A stretch of 8,813 bases of DNA from contig DMYC01000308.1 in NCBI GenBank assembly GCA_003482695.1, positions 1 through 8,813 on the forward strand, read 5' to 3'. This DNA comes from Clostridiales bacterium UBA8960. Lineage in GTDB: Bacteria > Bacillota > Clostridia > Peptostreptococcales > Acidaminobacteraceae. Positions 5,565-8,813 of this stretch are shown piece by piece (within the stretch, counting starts at the first letter, position 1; the number at the start of each line of letters is the position of its first letter). A model generated the notes under the pieces. It made no database searches and was not told the origin of the DNA. It saw only the letters and a program-made list of their open reading frames with translations. The translations under genes and the position numbers were made by a program.

Positions 5565-7361
5565 TTATTGTTTAACAATAACTTTCTTTGGACATTTCGG
5601 GATACAAGCGCCACACTTAATACATTTTGCTTGATCGATGACATGATTTTGCTTCACAGCACCTGTAATCGCATCAACAGGACATACACGTGCACAAGCT
5701 GTACAACCTATGCAACCATCTATGATGACGATCGACAACAAATCTTGGCACATGCCAGCTGGACATTTCTTATCTACAACGTGAGCAATGTACTCATCTT
5801 TGAAGTATTTCAATGTTGAAAGCACTGGATTCGGTGCAGTCTGTCCGAGGCCACAAAGTGAAGAATCTTTAATGGAATACGCTAAATCTTCAAGTCTATC
5901 CAAATCAGCCATAGTTCCATGACCCGTTGTAATTCTCTCTAAAATTTCAAGCATTCTTTTTGTACCTTCACGGCATGGTACGCATTTGCCACATGATTCA
6001 TCAACTGTGAAATCCAAGAAGAATCGCGCAAAGTCAACCATACAGTTTGTATCGTCAACGACGATCATACCGCCTGATCCCATCATAGAACCGAGTGCCG
6101 TAAGTGTATCGAAGTCGATTTGTGTATCAAGGTGCGACTCCGTCAAACATCCGCCTGATGGACCACCCGTTTGAACCGCTTTAAATCTTCTGCCGTTCGG
6201 AATGCCGCCACCGATATCGTATATTACTTCTCTTAGAGATGTACCCATTGGCACTTCCACAAGTCCAGTGTTGTTAATCTTACCACCTAAAGCAAATACT
6301 TTCGTACCTGGTGACTTTTCTGTACCAAAAGATGTAAACCAATCTGAACCTTTTAAAATAATTTGTGGTACAACCGCATAGGTCTCAACGTTGTTGATTA
6401 CAGTCGGTTTACCGAAAATACCCTTTTGTGCTGGGAATGGTGGCTTAGGTCTAGGCATACCGCGCTCGCCTTCAATAGAAGCGATTAACGCCGTTTCTTC
6501 GCCGCATACGAATGCGCCTGCGCCAAGTCTGATTTCCATTTCAAAGTTAAAACCAGAACCGAATATATCTTTACCAAGTAGACCTTTTTCATTTGCTTGT
6601 GCAATCGCAATGCCTAATCGTTTTACAGCGATTGGGTACTCTGCACGGATATAGACGTATCCTTTTTCAGCGCCTACTGCATATGCTGCGATCGCCATTG
6701 CCTCGATAATTGAATGCGGGTCACCTTCAAGAACAGATCTGTCCATGAATGCGCCTGGATCCCCTTCGTCAGCATTACAAGCGACATATTTAACGTCTCC
6801 ATGAGATTTAGCTGCAAATTCCCACTTAAGACCAGTTGGGAAGCCACCGCCGCCTCTGCCACGAAGACCAGATTTTTTCATTTCATCTATAACTTCAGCT
6901 GGTGTCATTTGCGTTAATGCTTTACCAAGTGCTTGATATCCATCAAATGCAATGTATTCTTCAATCACTTCAGGGTTGATGACACCACAATTTTTAAGGG
7001 CAACTCTTTTTTGTTTTTTATAGAATGTCACATCATTGATTGATGTTTGAATATCAACAACACTTGCTGCTTTGTCGATATAAAGGAGCTCTTTAACGAT
7101 TCTACCTTTTAATAGATGCTCGTCGCAAATTTTTGCAACGTCTTTTTTCTCTACTCTTGAGTAGAAAGAACCTTCAGGATATACGATACAAATCGGACCT
7201 GCTTCACAAAGACCGAAGCATCCTGTTCTTACCACTTTAACTTCTTTATCCAAGCCTCTTTCAATGAGCGCTTCATTAAACATTTCCTCTATCGTCAATG
7301 CGCCAGAAGAAACACAACCAGTACCGCCACACACAAGGACATGTGCTCTATAAAAATCCAT
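5565..7361 (-). CDS. hndC: NAD(P)H- and FMN-binding hydrogenase subunit (NuoF-like)
   Basis: The 598-residue subunit binds FMN and NAD(P)H and exchanges electrons with the other Hnd subunits. In order: a thioredoxin-like [2Fe-2S] domain (Cys11, Cys16, Cys48, Cys52); the NuoF core with the glycine-rich RGRGGGGFPTG stretch (167-177), NADEGDPG (196-203) and the CGEETAL stretch (286-292); the SLBB-like region; the [4Fe-4S] motif CGKCVPC (457-463) with Cys503; and a C-terminal two-cluster ferredoxin domain (Cys550/553/556/560 and Cys580/583/586/590). This full layout is that of HndC/HydB of multimeric [FeFe]-hydrogenases, not of respiratory NuoF, which lacks both end domains. In characterised relatives this flavin is the proposed bifurcation site between NAD(P)H and ferredoxin; applying that here is inference. 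The start is ATG with GGAGG seven bases upstream. Confidence 0.95.
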   Translation of the reverse strand: MDFYRAHVLVCGGTGCVSSGALTIEEMFNEALIERGLDKEVKVVRTGCFGLCEAGPICIVYPEGSFYSRVEKKDVAKICDEHLLKGRIVKELLYIDKAASVVDIQTSINDVTFYKKQKRVALKNCGVINPEVIEEYIAFDGYQALGKALTQMTPAEVIDEMKKSGLRGRGGGGFPTGLKWEFAAKSHGDVKYVACNADEGDPGAFMDRSVLEGDPHSIIEAMAIAAYAVGAEKGYVYIRAEYPIAVKRLGIAIAQANEKGLLGKDIFGSGFNFEMEIRLGAGAFVCGEETALIASIEGERGMPRPKPPFPAQKGIFGKPTVINNVETYAVVPQIILKGSDWFTSFGTEKSPGTKVFALGGKINNTGLVEVPMGTSLREVIYDIGGGIPNGRRFKAVQTGGPSGGCLTESHLDTQIDFDTLTALGSMMGSGGMIVVDDTNCMVDFARFFLDFTVDESCGKCVPCREGTKRMLEILERITTGHGTMADLDRLEDLAYSIKDSSLCGLGQTAPNPVLSTLKYFKDEYIAHVVDKKCPAGMCQDLLSIVIIDGCIGCTACARVCPVDAITGAVKQNHVIDQAKCIKCGACIPKCPKKVIVKQ

Positions 7362-7391
7362 TGATATACCTCCTAAATTGGTTTACTTTGA

Positions 7392-7757
7392 TTACTCAAC
7401 TGCTCCTATGGTGAACTGTTTAACAATATTGCCGTTAACAATATGTTCCGCGATAATTTTTCGCGCTTTTTCTTCAGTTAATTCAACATAAGTGACTTTC
7501 TCACTGCCTTCTTTATAAACTTCAACTAAAGGCTCAAGTCTGCACACGCCAATGCAACCAGTTTGAGTAATTTCAACATCTTTCAAACCCCTTTTTTGAA
7601 CTTCATCCATTAGAGCTGCCAATATAGGTCTAGCACCTGCAGCGATTCCGCAAGTTGCCATGCCGACAACAATTCTCGTACCTTTTCTGTCTGTTCTTAA
7701 ATCCACTTTTTTAAGCGCTTCGTCGCGCAATTGTGTAAGTTCAGCTAAAGTCTTCAT
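7392..7757 (-). CDS. hndB: Thioredoxin-like [2Fe-2S] ferredoxin subunit
   Basis: This 121-residue subunit has a helical N-terminus, then a thioredoxin-like ferredoxin domain. Only three cysteines are present: Cys36 in ATCGIAAGA, then Cys68 and Cys72 in TGCIGVC. The usual fourth ligand of the C-x4-C half is replaced by Ala or Gly. As far as I recall this is normal for HndB, so it is not damage, but it leaves cluster occupancy uncertain. It presumably passes electrons within the Hnd complex. It begins 11 bases after hndA, with its GGAGG directly adjoining the hndA stop, so the two genes are probably translationally coupled. Thirty bases separate it from hndC. Confidence 0.9.
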   Translation of the reverse strand: MKTLAELTQLRDEALKKVDLRTDRKGTRIVVGMATCGIAAGARPILAALMDEVQKRGLKDVEITQTGCIGVCRLEPLVEVYKEGSEKVTYVELTEEKARKIIAEHIVNGNIVKQFTIGAVE

Positions 7758-7768
7758 TATTTGCCTCC

Positions 7769-8254
7769 TTAATTCGCACCCTTATATTTTTGGACGATGC
7801 CAGGTATATCTTCTAAAGTCAAACGACCATAAACATCTTCATTTACTGTTAATACTGGTGCCAAACCACATGCGCCAATACAACGTGTTGCTTCTAATGA
7901 GAACTTTCCATCCGGAGAAGTCTTACCAACAGATACACTTGTCAGTTCTGAAATTTTGTCGATGAGTTGTTGTGCCCCTCTTACGTAGCAAGCTGTTCCC
8001 AAGCACACACCGATTAAATAATCGCCTTTTGGTTCCAAAGTGAATTGTGAATAGAATGTTACAACGCCATAAATCTCTGCCATAGGTACGTTTAACTTGT
8101 CAGAAATCACCTTTTGGACTTCCTTTGGAATCGCTCCGAAGATGTGTTGAGCTTCATGGAGAATAGGCATCAATGGACCTTGCATATCCCTGTGGTCATC
8201 GATTACTTTGTGAAGCTTTTCGAAATTTTCTTCGGTTAAAAAGTTCTTTTTCAT
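7769..8254 (-). CDS. hndA: NuoE-like [2Fe-2S] hydrogenase subunit
   Basis: This is a 161-residue protein of the 24-kDa NuoE family. The N-terminal helical part (about residues 1-75) includes GAIPKEV and IYGVVTFYSQF, and the thioredoxin-like domain binds one [2Fe-2S] cluster through Cys84, Cys89, Cys125 and Cys129 (C-x4-C and C-x3-C). The length and all four ligands are normal. In the family this subunit sits against the NuoF-like partner, here HndC, and takes part in electron transfer from NAD(P)H. It is the first gene of the operon, preceded by AGGAGG nine bases from its ATG and by a leader of about 117 nt that carries the Rex-like operator. The four-gene order favours an Hnd complex over a complex I fragment. 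Confidence 0.94.
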   Translation of the reverse strand: MKKNFLTEENFEKLHKVIDDHRDMQGPLMPILHEAQHIFGAIPKEVQKVISDKLNVPMAEIYGVVTFYSQFTLEPKGDYLIGVCLGTACYVRGAQQLIDKISELTSVSVGKTSPDGKFSLEATRCIGACGLAPVLTVNEDVYGRLTLEDIPGIVQKYKGAN

Positions 8255-8263
8255 TAAAAAGTT

Positions 8264-8347
8264 CCTCCTTATAGATTATAAGTTAGACCAGCTTTAAAGG
8301 CTGTTCAATGTCTTCAATCCCTAGTGTTTTACTAGGTTTAAAGTAGT
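8264..8347 (-). other. Structured part of the hnd 5' leader
   Basis: Between the expected start (about 8371) and the hndA ATG, the leader holds a 6-bp stem CCTAGT/ACTAGG with loop AAAAC (8320-8336). A second possible stem has AGAC plus CAGC pairing with GCTG plus GTCT (about 8286-8314, with a one-sided bulge). The AGGAGG of hndA is at 8264-8269. No T-tract follows either stem, so attenuation is not supported. I do not recognise a known riboswitch. Confidence 0.3.
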
Positions 8348-8365
8348 TTGTTAATTCCTTAACCC
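8348..8365 (-). promoter_or_regulatory. Rex-like operator of the hnd operon
   Basis: On the plus strand the site reads TTGTTAA-TTCC-TTAACCC against the Rex consensus TTGTTAA-N4-TTAACAA: 12 of 14 defined positions match, with only the last two off. It starts 13 bases after the -10 hexamer, roughly +6 to +24. A repressor bound here would block transcription at low NADH/NAD+ and release it when NADH builds up, the logic expected for an NADH-consuming hydrogenase. Binding is inferred. Confidence 0.68.
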
Positions 8366-8377
8366 ATATCAAGAAGA

Positions 8378-8406
8378 ATTATAACATAAATTCTTCACAA
8401 AGTATA
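8378..8406 (-). promoter_or_regulatory. Promoter of the hnd operon (extended -10)
   Basis: A perfect TATAAT (8383-8378) is preceded by TG-T (extended -10). The hexamer 17 bp upstream, TATACT (8406-8401), matches the -35 consensus at only three positions, which an extended -10 can compensate. A- and T-tracts at 8414-8440 could act as an UP element. The expected start is near 8371. Confidence 0.65.
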
Positions 8407-8462
8407 CCTCTTACTTTTTTTAATTATTAAGACTTTTTTGTAATAGAATTTGTGAACATGAA

Positions 8463-8489
8463 AACAGGTTTGACATAGTCAAACCTGTT
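8463..8489 (-). terminator. Terminator downstream of uvrC
   Basis: A perfect 12-bp inverted repeat, AACAGGTTTGAC with GTCAAACCTGTT, around a 3-nt loop, located 49 bases after the uvrC stop. On the minus strand it runs into TTTTCATGTT, a short T-run, so termination is plausible but weaker than at the hnd terminator. It separates uvrC from the hnd promoter. Confidence 0.65.
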
Positions 8490-8538
8490 GATTTATCAGA
8501 ATATTCAGTATTTTAACAACGTTTTTTTAGTTGTCTAT

Positions 8539-8813
8539 TTACAACTTGTTTTCACCCTGATCTTTAGGTCTAAAATACTGATAAACTTGGCTTGCCACCG
8601 ACTTGTTAAAGCCCTTCACAGCAAGCAACTCTTCAATATCAGCTGCTTTTATACGATCAATTGTTTTGAAATGTTTTAACAACTCGATGCGACGTTTTTC
8701 ACCAACACCTGGTATGTCATCTAAAATGGATTGTGTCATTTCTTTCGATCTTAATGATTTGTGGTATTCAATCGCAAATCGATGCACTTCCTCTTGGATT
8801 TCATAGATGAGCT
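8539..8813 (-). CDS. uvrC: Excinuclease ABC subunit C, C-terminal end only
   Basis: Ninety codons are visible, and the frame runs open to the window edge, so the N-terminal bulk is outside. The segment includes the end of the second nuclease region ([11 protein letters not shown]) and the C-terminal helix-hairpin-helix pair: [19 protein letters not shown], then [19 protein letters not shown]. UvrC makes the dual incisions of nucleotide excision repair in the UvrABC system, and the HhH domain binds DNA. A GTG at 8785-8787 in this frame is an internal valine, not a start. The stop is TAA, followed by the hairpin at 8463-8489. It is a neighbour only, with no apparent link to the hydrogenase genes. 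Confidence 0.93.
   Translation of the reverse strand, partial: LIYEIQEEVHRFAIEYHKSLRSKEMTQSILDDIPGVGEKRRIELLKHFKTIDRIKAADIEELLAVKGFNKSVASQVYQYFRPKDQGENKL

Noticed and set aside
5565..5581. Perfect TTATTGTT/AACAATAA palindrome resembling a Rex half-site pair
   Set aside because: It is the coding end of hndC, including the stop, and the half-sites have no 4-bp gap as in a Rex site. Probably chance.
7420..7446. Tandem TTAACAATAT repeat, Rex-half-site-like
   Set aside because: Direct, not inverted, and fully explained by the hndB codons for HIVNGNIVKQ.
7540..7655. HndB with three instead of four cluster cysteines, as possible damage
   Set aside because: The CGIAAGA form is, to my knowledge, usual in HndB, and the gene is otherwise intact.
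8275..8280. A second TATAAT (minus strand) just before hndA
   Set aside because: There is no -35, and a start from it would leave almost no room upstream of the ribosome binding site.
1..8813. CRISPR arrays, tRNA or rRNA genes, insertion sequences, attachment sites
   Set aside because: No repeated spacer pattern, transposase, tRNA-like fold or terminal repeat was found on either strand by eye.

Overview
This window looks like part of the chromosome of a low-GC, strictly anaerobic, fermentative Firmicute (Clostridia-like). The basis is AT-rich DNA with strong AGGAGG-type ribosome binding sites, the standard genetic code (TGA ends the gene at 2607), an NAD(P)H-linked [FeFe]-hydrogenase and Rex-type operator sequences. 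The genus cannot be named from this sequence alone. Every supported gene is on the minus strand, so transcription runs from high to low coordinates.

In order of transcription: (1) the 3' end of uvrC (8539-8813), closed by a hairpin terminator (8463-8489). (2) An intergenic regulatory region (8255-8462) with an extended -10 promoter, a Rex-like operator and a leader of about 117 nt with small stem-loops. (3) A four-gene hydrogenase operon hndA-hndB-hndC-hndD (8254 down to 3774), closed by a strong 15-bp terminator. It encodes a cytoplasmic flavin and Fe-S enzyme that links H2 to NAD(P)H and probably ferredoxin. (4) tmk, thymidylate kinase (3653-3018). (5) A second promoter inside the 3' end of tmk, with another Rex-like operator, driving five genes: a DRTGG-domain protein, an RsbW-like HATPase, a HydS-type [FeFe]-hydrogenase homologue, a second DRTGG-domain protein and a PHP-domain phosphoesterase cut by the window edge.

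The functional reading is one redox/H2 locus in two halves. The Hnd operon supplies the catalytic hydrogenase. The downstream cluster looks like a sensing and signalling module: an H-cluster protein with an altered proton-transfer and cofactor environment, next to a GHKL-type kinase/anti-sigma-like protein and small nucleotide- or phosphate-related domains. Both halves have a TGTTATAAT -10 followed 12-13 nt later by an 18-bp Rex-like palindrome, which suggests joint derepression when NADH/NAD+ rises. No target regulator of the signalling module, and no HydE/F/G maturase, is visible here.

Points most worth a second look are the twin Rex-like operators, the sensory cluster as a unit, the substitutions around the H-cluster in the HydS-like protein (Tyr in place of the proton-transfer Cys), and the TSCSPGW L1 motif of HndD, where Ser sits at the position that is a cluster-ligating Cys in textbook enzymes.
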